From contig JAHEIO010000021.1 in NCBI GenBank assembly GCA_024639325.1, positions 1 to 50,040 of the forward strand: a DNA stretch of 50,040 bases, written 5' to 3'. This document shows, piece after piece, positions 1 to 9,452 of this stretch (the first letter of the stretch is position 1; each line of letters starts with the position of its first letter). A program made the position numbers and the translations under genes. This stretch comes from Gammaproteobacteria bacterium (lineage in GTDB: Bacteria; Pseudomonadota; Gammaproteobacteria; Arenicellales; JAANXG01). The notes under the pieces were generated by a model. The model ran no database searches. It had not been told where the DNA came from and was given only the letters and a program-made list of their open reading frames with translations.

Positions 1-34
1 TTTTTTTTTTCAAGCAGAAGACGGCATACGAGAT
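1..34 (+). other. Illumina flow-cell P7 oligonucleotide (artefact)
   Basis: Bases 1-10 are ten T and bases 11-34 match the Illumina P7 sequence, beginning CAAGCAGAAGACGGCATACG and ending AGAT. Flow-cell grafted oligos carry a ten-T spacer before P7, so this is exactly a library or flow-cell sequence and not chromosome. No index-plus-read-primer sequence follows; apparent genomic DNA starts near base 35. The true left flank of recQ is therefore unknown. Confidence 0.95.
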
Positions 35-133
35 GCTTACCGCATTTCCGCTCGAAGCGGATCTTCTCGACTGAATCTTCCGCCGGGGCAGCCCGGCTGC
101 CGCGGGCGATGTTGTGGGAAAATGTGAGAGAAT

Positions 134-1960
134 GTGCGCGTGCAGGATGCCCTCGATATTCTGAAGAGCACGTTTGGCTACCGCGAGTTCCGCCATCATC
201 AGGCGGAGATCGTGGAAACCCTGGTCAACGGCCGCGACGCCCTGGTTTTGATGCCCACCGGCGGCGGCAAATCCCTGTGTTATCAGATACCGGCAATGCT
301 CCGCGACGGTGTGGGTATCGTCGTCTCGCCGCTCATCGCGCTGATGCAGGATCAGGTGGAGGCATTGGGTCAGCTCGATATTCGAGCCGCATTTGCCAAT
401 TCCTCAATGGATGTCAGGGCACAGCGTCAGGTAGAAAACGCGCTGTTGGCCGGTGATCTTGATCTTTTGTACATCGCGCCGGAGCGCCTGCTCAAGGAGC
501 ATACGCTGAATCTGCTGAGCCGGTCACAACTCGCTTTGTTCGCCATCGACGAAGCGCACTGCGTGTCGCAATGGGGACACGATTTTCGCCGCGAGTACCA
601 GCAGCTGTCCGTTTTACATCAACGTTTTCCCGGTATACCGCGAATCGCCCTGACGGCAACCGCTGACGCCCGTACACGCAAAGAGATCGTTACTCAGCTT
701 GATCTGCGCGATGCCGCGGTTTTTGTCAACAGCTTCGACAGACCCAACATTCTCTACACAATCAACGAGGGCCAGAATGCGCGTGATCGGCTGTGGCGAT
801 TTATCGAACTCGAACACGTCAATGATGCGGGTATCATCTATTGTTTGTCGAGAAAAAAGGTGCAGGCTGTCGCGGCCTGGTTGTCCGCGAAAGGCAGGAC
901 CGCCCTGCCCTACCATGCCGGATTGTCCGACGAAACCAGGCGCCTGCACCTGCAGCGTTTTCTGTACGAAGATGGTGTCATCATAGTCGCGACGATTGCT
1001 TTCGGCATGGGGATCGACAAACCGGACGTTCGATTCGTCGCCCATCTCAACCTGCCTAAAAGTATCGAAGCCTACTATCAGGAGACCGGTCGCGCGGGCC
1101 GAGACGGACAACCTGCCAACGCCTGGATGGCCTACGGACTCCAGGACGTAATATTGCTGCGGCAAATGTCTCAGGAATCCGATGCCGACGAACAGCACAA
1201 ACGCGTGACCTGGTCGAAACTCGAGGCGTTGCTGGGCCTCTGTGAACAGACATCGTGCCGTCGACAGGCACTGTTATCCTATTTCGGAGAACAGCTCGAC
1301 GCGCCCTGCGGAAACTGTGACAACTGTCTCGATCCCCCAGAGACATGGGACGGCACCGAGGCCGCGCAAAAAGTGCTTTCCTGCGTCTATCGCGCCGGTC
1401 AGCGCTTTGGCGTCAACTACATTATCGATTTATTGACGGGCAAGCCCGACGAACGAATTCTACGGAACCGTCACGACGGGCTGAGCACCTTCGGCATCGG
1501 GACCGGCCACACGGCAGCGGAGTGGCGGAGCATTTTCAGGCAACTCGTTGCGCAGGGCTATCTTGTTTCGGACATGGTTGGACACGGAACGTTGCGGTTG
1601 ACGGAAAAGGCCCGCCCTTTGTTGCGGGGAGAACACGCCATGCAGATGCGCCGCCAGCGCAAGCCGCTCAAAACGAAGGAATCCAAAACAGTTTCTTTCG
1701 CGGCTCTTTCGGGTGTCGATTCGCAACTGTTCGAAAAACTGCGTGCGCATCGGTCACAACTTGCGCACCAGCGTGCCATACCGCCCTACATCATTTTTCA
1801 TGACAAAACGCTGCATGAAATGGCGCAACAACGCCCGAGAAACGAAAACGACCTGCGGGCCATCACCGGGGTGGGCGAGAAAAAACTAATAGAGTACGGC
1901 GCCGGATTCCTGCATATTGTTGAGGAATTCGTGACGTCACTGAACGTTCCGGAAAGCTGA
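134..1960 (+). CDS. recQ: ATP-dependent DNA helicase RecQ
   Basis: Superfamily 2 3'-to-5' DNA helicase of recombinational repair and stalled-fork processing. Of 608 residues, the Walker A motif PTGGGKS lies near 41-47, the DEAH box at 139-142, and the helicase C-terminal domain follows. The zinc-binding cysteines include CGNCDNC at about 392-398. A winged-helix RQC region and a C-terminal HRDC domain (about 525-600) complete the full-length architecture. The start is a GTG at 134; a GTG at 140 is better spaced from the purine-rich GAGAG at 126-130 and gives the usual family beginning MQDALDIL, so it may be the real start. The gene lies next to the artefactual contig end, so its upstream context is lost. 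A hydrolase gene follows after 13 bp. Confidence 0.97.
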   Translation: MRVQDALDILKSTFGYREFRHHQAEIVETLVNGRDALVLMPTGGGKSLCYQIPAMLRDGVGIVVSPLIALMQDQVEALGQLDIRAAFANSSMDVRAQRQVENALLAGDLDLLYIAPERLLKEHTLNLLSRSQLALFAIDEAHCVSQWGHDFRREYQQLSVLHQRFPGIPRIALTATADARTRKEIVTQLDLRDAAVFVNSFDRPNILYTINEGQNARDRLWRFIELEHVNDAGIIYCLSRKKVQAVAAWLSAKGRTALPYHAGLSDETRRLHLQRFLYEDGVIIVATIAFGMGIDKPDVRFVAHLNLPKSIEAYYQETGRAGRDGQPANAWMAYGLQDVILLRQMSQESDADEQHKRVTWSKLEALLGLCEQTSCRRQALLSYFGEQLDAPCGNCDNCLDPPETWDGTEAAQKVLSCVYRAGQRFGVNYIIDLLTGKPDERILRNRHDGLSTFGIGTGHTAAEWRSIFRQLVAQGYLVSDMVGHGTLRLTEKARPLLRGEHAMQMRRQRKPLKTKESKTVSFAALSGVDSQLFEKLRAHRSQLAHQRAIPPYIIFHDKTLHEMAQQRPRNENDLRAITGVGEKKLIEYGAGFLHIVEEFVTSLNVPES

Positions 1961-1973
1961 TCAAGTCCGGCTG

Positions 1974-2828
1974 GTGCGGGCCCTAATCATATTCGTCGTA
2001 ACCGCATTGACGTCTGCGGGCTGCTCGATTCTCGGCACGGTTAACACGCTTTCGTCAGAAAGCGGCAGTTCCTCCGTTGGTGACATCGCGTACGGCCCGC
2101 ATCCACGTCATCGGCTCGACCTATACCGGCCCGATAAGCCCGGTACCGAAAGCACAATCATCGTATTTTTCTACGGCGGTGCCTGGGCCAGCGGCGAACG
2201 CTCGGAGTACGAATTCGTGGCGCGCAGGCTGGCGACTCTGGGTCACTATGTCGTGGTGCCGGACTATAGGTTGTATCCGGAGGTGACCTTTCCGGATTTC
2301 GTATATGACGGTGCCGATGCCACGGCGTATGTCATGAGAAACATGACCGAACTTGCCGGCGTGACGCGCCCGCTTTTTCTTGCAGGTCATTCAGCGGGCG
2401 CCCATATCGCCATGCTGCTGGCGGTGGATCCTCGATACCTGGCCCGGGTGGGGCGTGATCGCAGCGAACTGGCGGGGGTGATCGGTTTGGCCGGGCCCTA
2501 CGATTTTCTGCCGCTCGAATCGGACAGTCTGAAGCGGATTTTCCCAACTCCCGAGACGCGGTGGGACTCTCAGCCGGTGAACTTCGTCGATGCCGGCGAG
2601 CCGCCGGTATTTCTTGCGCACGGCGACCGTGACGAACGGGTGTGGTTGCGTAATTCGTTGAATATGACCGAGAAGCTGGAATCGGCTGGTAACAGCGTAA
2701 CGCTAAAAATATACCCGGGTTTCGATCACACCGACCTGATCAAGCCATTCGTGTCGTTTATCGATGACGATGCCGGGATTCTGCGCGATATCGAGGCGTT
2801 TATCTCGGCACAAGCGGTAAAGAATTAG
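1974..2828 (+). CDS. Alpha/beta hydrolase (carboxylesterase-like), probable lipoprotein or secreted
   Basis: An alpha/beta-hydrolase-fold esterase of 284 residues. It shows a YGGAW oxyanion-hole motif (the HGGxW position of the hormone-sensitive-lipase/BD-FAE type), the nucleophile elbow GHSAGAH, an acid residue in HGDRDERV and a catalytic histidine in GFDHTDL, in the expected order. The N-terminus is a hydrophobic signal-like segment ending in a cysteine (LTSAGC); this could be a lipobox, although serine at the -3 position is not ideal. The start is a GTG 13 bp after the recQ stop, so the two genes may share a transcript. The substrate is not evident; kynurenine-formamidase-like and generic carboxylesterase roles are both possible. 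Confidence 0.85.
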   Translation: MRALIIFVVTALTSAGCSILGTVNTLSSESGSSSVGDIAYGPHPRHRLDLYRPDKPGTESTIIVFFYGGAWASGERSEYEFVARRLATLGHYVVVPDYRLYPEVTFPDFVYDGADATAYVMRNMTELAGVTRPLFLAGHSAGAHIAMLLAVDPRYLARVGRDRSELAGVIGLAGPYDFLPLESDSLKRIFPTPETRWDSQPVNFVDAGEPPVFLAHGDRDERVWLRNSLNMTEKLESAGNSVTLKIYPGFDHTDLIKPFVSFIDDDAGILRDIEAFISAQAVKN

Positions 2829-2851
2829 ATCGCGCTTGTGGCGAGTTGGTT

Positions 2852-3634
2852 TTACTCATCGGTTGCCTTGTCGTCGCTGCCCCACTTTTGCGCCGCCTTC
2901 AGCATCTCGATTGGAAACGGGAAAAAGATGGTCTGATTACGCTCATGGGACATGTCCATCATAGTCTGCAGATAACGCAGCGTAATCGAGTCGGGTTGGC
3001 CGCGCAGCACACCCGCCGCTTCGGTCAGCTTGTATGAAGCCTGAAGTTCTCCCTCGGCGGAGATGACCTTGGCTCGCCGCATCCGTTCGGCTTCGGCCTG
3101 ACGTGCGATCGCCCGCACCATGCTCTCATCGAGGTCCACGTGCTTGATCTCGACGTTGGCCACCTTGATCCCCCAGGCGTCGGTCTGCTTGTCGAGAATA
3201 TGCTGGATGTCATTGTTGAGCTTCTCGCGTTCCGCGAGCATTTCGTCAAGTTCGTGTTGACCTAGGACCGAACGCAGCGTTGTCTGCGCCAGCTGGCTGG
3301 TGGCTTCATGAAACTGCTCGACCTGGATTATCGCCTTCTCCGGATCCACGACCCGGTAATACACCACCGCGTTGACCTTCACGGAAACGTTGTCTCGCGA
3401 AATCACATCCTGGGTTGGCACGTCCAGTACCCGCGTTCGCAGATCTACCCGGACCATCTGTTGTATGGGGGGCACGATGATGACCAGGCCGGGACCTTTG
3501 ACCGTCTGGAACCGACCGAGAAAAAACACGACCCCACGCTGGTACTCGCGCAGTATGTTGATAATCAGGAACGCGATGATGATAACCAGCGCGAACGCGG
3601 TCACGAAAAAAGGATTCACCAGAAAATTCATCAT
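2852..3634 (-). CDS. Slipin / stomatin-like SPFH-domain membrane protein
   Basis: A prokaryotic slipin of the SPFH/band-7 family, which forms oligomeric cages in membrane microdomains. The 260-residue product has one N-terminal membrane segment (about residues 5-27), then the SPFH domain with the typical [14 protein letters not shown] opening and a C-terminal helical region rich in charged residues ([19 protein letters not shown]). The start chosen is the ATG at 3634, which overlaps the NfeD stop as ATGA behind a GGAGGAGG ribosome site; the very next codon is also ATG. A longer frame reading back into nfeD is a shadow. Slipins are classically encoded beside NfeD, which cleaves the slipin C-terminus in archaeal work, so the pairing supports both calls. 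Confidence 0.93.
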   Translation of the reverse strand: MMNFLVNPFFVTAFALVIIIAFLIINILREYQRGVVFFLGRFQTVKGPGLVIIVPPIQQMVRVDLRTRVLDVPTQDVISRDNVSVKVNAVVYYRVVDPEKAIIQVEQFHEATSQLAQTTLRSVLGQHELDEMLAEREKLNNDIQHILDKQTDAWGIKVANVEIKHVDLDESMVRAIARQAEAERMRRAKVISAEGELQASYKLTEAAGVLRGQPDSITLRYLQTMMDMSHERNQTIFFPFPIEMLKAAQKWGSDDKATDE

Positions 3635-5052
3635 TCCTCCTCCACAGGTTCTACAATCAGGGTTAAACCATCCAGTTCCCGCACCTTGACCCGTTGTCCT
3701 CGGCGCACCGGCCGTTCGGTTCGTGCCGACCACAATTCGCCGTGAATGTGGACGTTTCCGGTGCCCTCAAAGTCCCCCAGCGCTTCGCCAACGCTTCCCA
3801 GCATCTGCTCCCGGCCGCTGACGACGGGCTTTTTGCGCTGGCGCAGGGCGATGGAAATCAGGGCAAAGACGAACACAGCGGTGAGAGCGGTCACCGTCAC
3901 GATCAGGGGGATCGAAAGCTGGAATGCCTCGATCTCCGTTTCTATCAGGATCAGGGAGCCGATGATGAACGCCGCCGCTCCGCCAATGCCCAGCACCCCG
4001 AAACTCGGCACGAATAGCTCGCCTACCATAAAGGCGATGCCGAGCAGTATCAGCGCCAGACCCGCGTAGTTTACCGGCAGAACGTGGAATGCGTACAACG
4101 CCAGTAGCAGGCAGATCGCTCCCAGTACACCAGGAAACATCGCGCCCGGATTGGACAGCTCGAAAAACAAACCGTATACACCCAGTATGATCAGAATGTA
4201 CGCGACATTGGGATTGGTGATGACGGCCAGCAATTTTGTGCGCCAGTCGGGCTCAACCGTTTCGACAACGAGATCCCCGGTGTCCAATTGCAATGCGCCG
4301 CTCTGCAGATCTACGCTGCGGCCATCCAGCTGCTCGAGCAGATCGGGAATGTCCCTGGCGACCAGGTCGATGACGTTTTGCTCCAGGGCATCCTCGGCGG
4401 TCAGGTTTACCGCGGAGCGCACGGCCTCGACCGCCCACTCTTCGTTCCGCCCGCGCAGCCGGGCGAGTCCTTTGATATACGCCACGGCGTCGTTGATCAC
4501 TTTGCGCTGCAGGGCATTGCCCGGCTGGGTCGATTCCGACTCGGTGCCTGCTGCCGTCTCGCCGTCTGGTTCCTCGGTCTCAGTTGATTTTTCACCTTCG
4601 GCCGGTTCTTTCTGCTCGCCGAGCCCGCCGGGCGTCATGCTCACCGGCGTGGCCGAACCGAGGTTGGTTGCAGGAGCCATCGCCGCCGCGTGGCTGGCAT
4701 ACATGATGTACGTGCCGGCGCTGGCGGCTCGCGATCCCGGCGGCGAGACGTAAGCGACTATCGGTACACCGCTGGCCAGGATCGCGCTGATAATCTCCCG
4801 CATCGAGGTATCCAATCCGCCAGGGGTGTTCATCCGCAGGATGACCAACGCCGCTCCGGCGGTTCCGGCTTCCTCGATGCCGCGCACGACGAAATCGCTG
4901 GATGCCGGGCCTATCGCCCCCTCCAGCTCCAGCACGATGGCCCGCCGCGCCTCGGTTTGCCCGGTCGCCAACGCGGTGGTCAGAACCAGCACAAGGCCCG
5001 CAGCCAGGGCCGCAATCCCTGTAGAAAACGCGAATCCGCGGGGTAAATCCAT
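3631..5052 (-). CDS. NfeD family membrane serine protease (long form, ClpP-like domain)
   Basis: Long-form NfeD of 473 residues. A signal/membrane segment is followed by a ClpP/crotonase-fold protease domain with the family motif [15 protein letters not shown] and the catalytic serine in [10 protein letters not shown] lysine in [10 protein letters not shown] is the likely general base. A low-complexity acidic linker follows, then several membrane helices (roughly residues 285-410) and a C-terminal OB-fold (NfeD) domain. Of the possible starts I prefer the ATG at 5052; an in-frame TTG at 5070 would add six residues. The stop overlaps the slipin start, implying coupled translation. The expected role is processing of the partner slipin and membrane quality control. 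Confidence 0.93.
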   Translation of the reverse strand: MDLPRGFAFSTGIAALAAGLVLVLTTALATGQTEARRAIVLELEGAIGPASSDFVVRGIEEAGTAGAALVILRMNTPGGLDTSMREIISAILASGVPIVAYVSPPGSRAASAGTYIMYASHAAAMAPATNLGSATPVSMTPGGLGEQKEPAEGEKSTETEEPDGETAAGTESESTQPGNALQRKVINDAVAYIKGLARLRGRNEEWAVEAVRSAVNLTAEDALEQNVIDLVARDIPDLLEQLDGRSVDLQSGALQLDTGDLVVETVEPDWRTKLLAVITNPNVAYILIILGVYGLFFELSNPGAMFPGVLGAICLLLALYAFHVLPVNYAGLALILLGIAFMVGELFVPSFGVLGIGGAAAFIIGSLILIETEIEAFQLSIPLIVTVTALTAVFVFALISIALRQRKKPVVSGREQMLGSVGEALGDFEGTGNVHIHGELWSARTERPVRRGQRVKVRELDGLTLIVEPVEEE

Positions 5053-5233
5053 CACGATACCGCCCAGCAAGCCAGTGAATTAGCCTAAAAATACCAGTTC
5101 GCGGCGCCCAAGTCGCCCGGCGAATACTGGCGCCACCTCGTTTCTATGACAGCAAACTCCCCGAGACGTTGCACGGCGTGCTATTCGACCTTGGCCCACA
5201 CCGCATGCAGTGGATCGGACCATGGCGACCGGG

Positions 5234-6343
5234 CTACCGAACCAGGATGCTTGCAAGTCGACTCAGGATGATCCCAATCTCCTCCGCTTCGAGCGGAACC
5301 AGTTCGAGGACAAGTGTTCCTTGGGTGTCCCCACTCAGCATGACCCAGATGGACGGCTCACCCGCGCGAAGCTTTTCAACCAAGGACGCGGCATCCATTC
5401 CTGCGCTGGTTGGGTCTATCGCCAGGCAGGCACGGGGAAACGGCATTCCGGCCTTGTCCGGATCCACAGACGCACTGACCCCGGGGAGTCGACCGGCATG
5501 TCTTACGAATTCCAATACTTTCTGTTCCTGCCGATTACGCCAATCGGCAAGGTCGAAATCCTTTCTATCCGTGAGCGCCGCAAGCGCACCGAGGATACCT
5601 TCCTTGGTGGCTTTCATCGAACGTCCGATACCTTTTTCCTGCGCACGAACAGCACCGACCAGTTCAGGATCTCCCAGCACCAGACCCGCGGTTGGGCCGG
5701 CCAAATATTTCTGTGCGCTGACAATCAGCAAATCGGCTCCCGTTGCCAGCAGTTCATCGATACGCATATCCTGCGCCGCGCCGTCGATAATTGCAGGAAG
5801 ACCATGGCGGTGGGCCGAGGATACCGCCTCTCGCATCGGAATCGGTTCACCCCGAGTCAATCGGGACGAGACCAGCAGGAGACAAGCTGCGCGGTCGACC
5901 GACATCGATTCTTCCAACTGGTCGATAGAACACGCATCTTCAAAACCGGCCAGCACCGGCCTGGCTCCGGCAAGCCGTATGTCCTGGACAATCGGGTGGC
6001 CATAGTCGACGGCATGTCCTGCTGGAAGTATCACGCGGTTCGACATCCCCGCGGTGTCGGGCAGCGCCCGTATCTTTTCGATCGAATGGCCGGTCATGGT
6101 GGCCGCAACGGCAAGCGATACGCCGGCCGAAGTGCAGTGAACCACGGCCCCGGCCCGGGCGCCGGTCAGCTTCGAAATCACGCCGCTCGCGGTTGCCTGG
6201 AGCTCGTCGATAACAAAAAAATCCGACAAGGCCTCGCACACAGCCCGGCGGACGTTTTCCGCTGAGCGTGAAACACCCAACGGGGTGTACGTCCCGTGGG
6301 CATTGATTACTCGAGTCAACCCATACAGTTCGTGCGCACTCAA
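5234..6343 (-). CDS. SelA-like PLP-dependent enzyme (aminotransferase fold type I)
   Basis: A 369-residue pyridoxal-phosphate enzyme of the L-seryl-tRNA(Sec) selenium transferase-like superfamily. That group also contains D-glucosaminate-6-phosphate ammonia-lyase, so the name SelA would be misleading. The start NAHGTYTPLG corresponds to the family's INAxGTxTxLG opening. The motif SAQKYLAGPTAG places the Schiff-base lysine at 212, and an aspartate in IIDGAAQDM should contact the cofactor ring. It is too short for a canonical SelA and no selenocysteine machinery is nearby. Translation starts at a TTG overlapping the stop of the upstream DUF2237 gene (TTGA), suggesting coupling. The reaction is probably beta-elimination or deamination of a small amino or sugar acid, but the substrate cannot be read from sequence. 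Confidence 0.85.
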   Translation of the reverse strand: MSAHELYGLTRVINAHGTYTPLGVSRSAENVRRAVCEALSDFFVIDELQATASGVISKLTGARAGAVVHCTSAGVSLAVAATMTGHSIEKIRALPDTAGMSNRVILPAGHAVDYGHPIVQDIRLAGARPVLAGFEDACSIDQLEESMSVDRAACLLLVSSRLTRGEPIPMREAVSSAHRHGLPAIIDGAAQDMRIDELLATGADLLIVSAQKYLAGPTAGLVLGDPELVGAVRAQEKGIGRSMKATKEGILGALAALTDRKDFDLADWRNRQEQKVLEFVRHAGRLPGVSASVDPDKAGMPFPRACLAIDPTSAGMDAASLVEKLRAGEPSIWVMLSGDTQGTLVLELVPLEAEEIGIILSRLASILVR

Positions 6344-6723
6344 TTCAGATCGATGGCGTACTCGCGCAATAACTCAAGCGGAACGACCTCGAGCGCCTTG
6401 AGATGGGTTTTGGTTACGTATACACGTGGCGCCTGACCGCTTTTGTAGGCTTCCAACCATCGCGCCGCACAGAGACACCAGGTGTCGCCCGGCCGCAATC
6501 CGGGGAAGTCGAAATCCGGCATCGGGGTCGAAAGGTCATTTCCCCTGGACTGAGAGAAATCCAGAAATTCACGGGTTGCCTCGATGCAGACGGTGTGCGA
6601 CCCGAGATCCTCGTCGCAGGTGTTGCATTTGCCGTCGCGGAAAAAGCCCGTCAGCGGATTTTCACCGCAAGGTTCCAGGGGCTCGCCCAGCACATTTATC
6701 GAGTTATCCATTGTTACACCCAT
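6340..6723 (-). CDS. DUF2237 family protein
   Basis: A 127-residue member of DUF2237 (COG3651), an uncharacterised family common in proteobacteria and cyanobacteria. Recognised from its diagnostic motifs NVLGEPLEPC, PLTGFFRDG, EDLGSHTVC, GNDLSTP, FPGLRPGDTWCLCA and the closing RW.EA segment. Several conserved cysteines (PC, CNTC, TVC, CLC) could bind a metal or act in redox chemistry, but no function is established. Starts at ATG 6723, or at ATG 6711 four codons later. The stop overlaps the start of the SelA-like gene, so the two are probably made together. Confidence 0.9.
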   Translation of the reverse strand: MGVTMDNSINVLGEPLEPCGENPLTGFFRDGKCNTCDEDLGSHTVCIEATREFLDFSQSRGNDLSTPMPDFDFPGLRPGDTWCLCAARWLEAYKSGQAPRVYVTKTHLKALEVVPLELLREYAIDLN

Positions 6724-6883
6724 ATCAAGATAGCAGCCTTAAAATTGACAAAGTATGTGTTGTTCATTTTCGGCCACTCGACTCACCCCGTAAAGCGATT
6801 TCTCATATCTGCCGCTGTCCGTGGTGATATCACGGCTGCAAGATTGTTGCTTACCTTGGCGACCTGATGGCAAAGTCGGTGGA

Positions 6884-7693
6884 ATGGGCAAACTCGAAGC
6901 GAAATGCAAGGCGGATTTCATTGAAAATGGCTGGTGCCGATTCCCATTGGATCCTGATCTGGCCGCGTGGGTTCAACATTCGCTGCCGGCCGCCCGCCGT
7001 GCCGTGGCTGAAACCGATAATAGGCATTGGTTTCGCTGCGGAGGCACGTGGTTCGTTGGTGTTCACGCCCTGCCAAATGATGGCCACGGCGCGGTTGGTC
7101 AGGGCCCACGGCTTCAATGCGCGGCGGTCGATTTCATTACTCGCACGCTGGGTCTGAACCGATTCGAATGGGACCGCGCGCAGATTTCGGTCTGCTATCC
7201 GGGCTATCCACAACCCATGGACACCGAGTCGGACGCAGCTTACCGTTTTCGGCTCGATCGCGATTCGGCACACGTGGACGGGCTTCTGGCCGAGGGCGGA
7301 GAACGCCGAAGACACCTGCGTGAGCACCACGCATTCATTCTCGGCATCCCGCTCGTCGAAACAGACGACAAGGCCTCCCCCTTCGTCGTTTGGGAAGGCT
7401 CCCACGTGATCATCAAGGAAGTGTTCCGCGATTCCTTCGAAGGCATCCCGGCGCATTCGTGGTGCGAAGTCGATATAACCAATGATTATCATGCCGCGCG
7501 CCGACAAGTGTTCGAGAGCTGTCGGCGGATCGAGATACCGGCGAGACCGGGTGAGGCTTACCTTGTTCACAGACTTGCACTACATGGCGTGGCACCCTGG
7601 CGATCGTCGTCCACGGATTATCCGGATGGCCGTATGATTTGTTACTTCAGACCGGAAATCGGTGGCCCATTCGACTGGCTGCTGGCTGCCTGA
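6884..7693 (+). CDS. Putative 2-oxoglutarate/Fe(II)-dependent oxygenase (PhyH-like)
   Basis: A 269-residue protein of the double-stranded beta-helix oxygenase type, resembling phytanoyl-CoA dioxygenase-family proteins. An HxD pair (H130, D132 in HVDGLL) and a distal histidine (H234 in HRLALHGVAPW) form the likely iron facial triad. An arginine near 250-256 (GRMICYFRPE) could bind the 2-oxoglutarate carboxylate. The segment SPFVVWEGSHVII matches the PGSH-like strand of this family. ATG 6884 is chosen; an upstream in-frame GTG at 6821 would add 21 unlike residues. An EamA transporter follows after 3 bp, suggesting that the product or substrate is a small transported metabolite. The exact reaction is unknown. 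Confidence 0.75.
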   Translation: MGKLEAKCKADFIENGWCRFPLDPDLAAWVQHSLPAARRAVAETDNRHWFRCGGTWFVGVHALPNDGHGAVGQGPRLQCAAVDFITRTLGLNRFEWDRAQISVCYPGYPQPMDTESDAAYRFRLDRDSAHVDGLLAEGGERRRHLREHHAFILGIPLVETDDKASPFVVWEGSHVIIKEVFRDSFEGIPAHSWCEVDITNDYHAARRQVFESCRRIEIPARPGEAYLVHRLALHGVAPWRSSSTDYPDGRMICYFRPEIGGPFDWLLAA

Positions 7694-7696
7694 TCG

Positions 7697-8542
7697 ATGA
7701 CACCCGTCGTTATCACCCTGGTCTTTACGGCCGCGCTGCTTCACGCGGTGTGGAATGCAATGATGAAGTCCGGCGGATCGCCGGAGTTCAGCGTTGCGGC
7801 CTTTCAGCTGGTCGGCGGGTTGATTTGCCTTGCTTTGGTATCTCTAGTGCCGCCGCCGGACCGTGCAAGCTGGCCCCTGATCCTGGCATCCGTCGTGATT
7901 CACAACGCCTACTATCTCACCCTCGCCCAGGCTTATCGCGCTGGGGATCTTTCGCAGGTCTACCCGCTGTTCCGCGGCCTTGCTCCCGTGATGGTCGCCG
8001 TGGGCGCCGCCCTGGCCGCCGGAGAATGGCTCTCACCCGGTATTTGGATCGGTGTCGTACTGGTCAGCATGGGCGTGAGCAGCCTTGCTCTGTTTGGCGG
8101 GACATTCGGCCGCATGTCGCGTCAGTCTGTTTTCTGGGGGCTGACCACCTCCATCCTGATTGCCCTGTATACCGTGGTCGACGGTCTCGGTGTAAGAACC
8201 GCCGGCAACAGTCTGAGCTACATTCTCTGGCTGAACGTATTCGAAGGGATACCGATAATCTGCGTGCTGCTCCTTTTTAGAAAATCGGCGTGGTTCAGTT
8301 ACATCAAGGGCAATGCGGCCGGCGTGATTGCCGGGGGCATTGCCGCATCTACCGCCTATGGACTGGTCATGTTCGCCATGAGCCTGGGCGCGATGGCCGT
8401 CGTATCCTCATTGCGGGAAACCAGCGTGATCTTCGCCGCAATTATTGGCAGCGTGTTCCTGCGTGAACCTTTCGGCGCCGCCCGCATCCGTGCGGCCATT
8501 CTCGTCGCCGCCGGCATTATCTTGATGAAGCTGCTTGGATAG
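7697..8542 (+). CDS. EamA/DMT-family inner-membrane transporter
   Basis: A drug/metabolite-transporter superfamily protein of 281 residues with about ten hydrophobic helices arranged as two EamA repeats. The second repeat ends with the family pattern SLRETSVIFAAIIGSVFLREP. The N-terminal repeat carries the AxxHAxWNAM segment typical of EamA proteins. Such proteins usually export amino acids, amines or small metabolites by proton exchange. It starts 3 bp after the oxygenase stop, so the two are almost certainly co-translated from one message. Substrate not predictable. Confidence 0.9.
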   Translation: MTPVVITLVFTAALLHAVWNAMMKSGGSPEFSVAAFQLVGGLICLALVSLVPPPDRASWPLILASVVIHNAYYLTLAQAYRAGDLSQVYPLFRGLAPVMVAVGAALAAGEWLSPGIWIGVVLVSMGVSSLALFGGTFGRMSRQSVFWGLTTSILIALYTVVDGLGVRTAGNSLSYILWLNVFEGIPIICVLLLFRKSAWFSYIKGNAAGVIAGGIAASTAYGLVMFAMSLGAMAVVSSLRETSVIFAAIIGSVFLREPFGAARIRAAILVAAGIILMKLLG

Positions 8543-8562
8543 TATGGACTTCGAGCAGGTTT

Positions 8563-9447
8563 TCAGGGATCGCCCGAACCGGAAATAGCCCGGGCGGCCT
8601 CGAGGAGGTTGACGAAATAGTCTTCGGCCAGGGGGTCGAGCGCCACGACCCGCCCGCCTATCTCCGCCGCCAGGGTTGCCGCTATCCGGTCGCTGAATTG
8701 CTTTTGCACGAATATCGTGCTGATCCCCTCCCGCTGGATCATTTCCATCAAACGCGCGAGTGCGCGGGGCCCGGGCTCTTTGCCTTCATGTTCGACTGCC
8801 AACTGCTCCAAACCGTAGGCGCGGGCAAAGTATCCCCACGCCGGATGGAACACCAGAAACCGCCTGCTTTCGGCACGTTCGGTGAGGCCTCGAATGTTGC
8901 TGTCGAGCTCGATCAAATCTGCGACAAAACGATCGGTATTGCTTTCGTACGAATCGCGGTTTGCTGGATCGATCTCTAGCAGATAGTCACGAATCGTAGC
9001 GGCAATCTGCGTCACCACCATCGGGTCGAGCCAGATGTGCGGGTCCAGTCCCGAGTATGAATGGTGGTCGGCATCATGCGCAGTATTGCCGGGGTCCAAT
9101 GCCTTAGTTTTCATGGGTATCAATTCGATGCCTTTGCGCGCATCGATAACCATCAGGCCTGGATTGGCCGCCTCGATCCTTTCCATCCAGACCGTTTCGA
9201 ACGGTGCACCGATACGCACGAATGCGGTCGCTTCCGCCAGATCCGCCATCTGCCGCGGGGTGGGCTCATAGGTTGCCGGGCTGTGTCCCGGCTGCACCAT
9301 GCTCTCCACATCGACGTGTTCTCCACCGACGCGCTCGACGAAATGCTTGAGTGGGAGCACGCTGACGAAAAGTCTTGTCTGGGCGGAGCCGGCGGGGCTA
9401 CAGCACGCGCTCAGAAAACACAGCAATAAGGCCAGGGTCGATCGCAT
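8563..9447 (-). CDS. Zinc/manganese ABC transporter substrate-binding protein (ZnuA-like), orphan
   Basis: Cluster A-I metal-binding periplasmic protein of 294 residues, as in ZnuA/TroA. It has a signal peptide (hydrophobic to about residue 22, with two adjacent cysteines at 15-16 that might form a lipobox), a first metal ligand H35 in LPLKHFVERV, and the motif PGHSPATYEPTPRQM. A short His/Asp-rich loop runs over residues 124-132 just before GLDPHIWLDP, whose histidine is the second ligand. FHPAWGYFA supplies another histidine and LDPLAEDY the final acid. No permease or ATPase gene is adjacent, which is unusual for this family. It is the last gene of a tight three-gene minus-strand unit (5 bp after the DUF1285 gene). 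Confidence 0.9.
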   Translation of the reverse strand: MRSTLALLLCFLSACCSPAGSAQTRLFVSVLPLKHFVERVGGEHVDVESMVQPGHSPATYEPTPRQMADLAEATAFVRIGAPFETVWMERIEAANPGLMVIDARKGIELIPMKTKALDPGNTAHDADHHSYSGLDPHIWLDPMVVTQIAATIRDYLLEIDPANRDSYESNTDRFVADLIELDSNIRGLTERAESRRFLVFHPAWGYFARAYGLEQLAVEHEGKEPGPRALARLMEMIQREGISTIFVQKQFSDRIAATLAAEIGGRVVALDPLAEDYFVNLLEAARAISGSGDP

Positions 9448-9452
9448 CCGAT

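Noticed and set aside
4151-4753. A 200-codon plus-strand frame opposite nfeD.
   Set aside because: Complement of a high-confidence protease gene; serine/arginine-rich composition typical of antisense shadows.
5234-6343. Calling the PLP enzyme SelA with a selenocysteine system.
   Set aside because: Too short for SelA, and no selB, selC or selD is present in the window.
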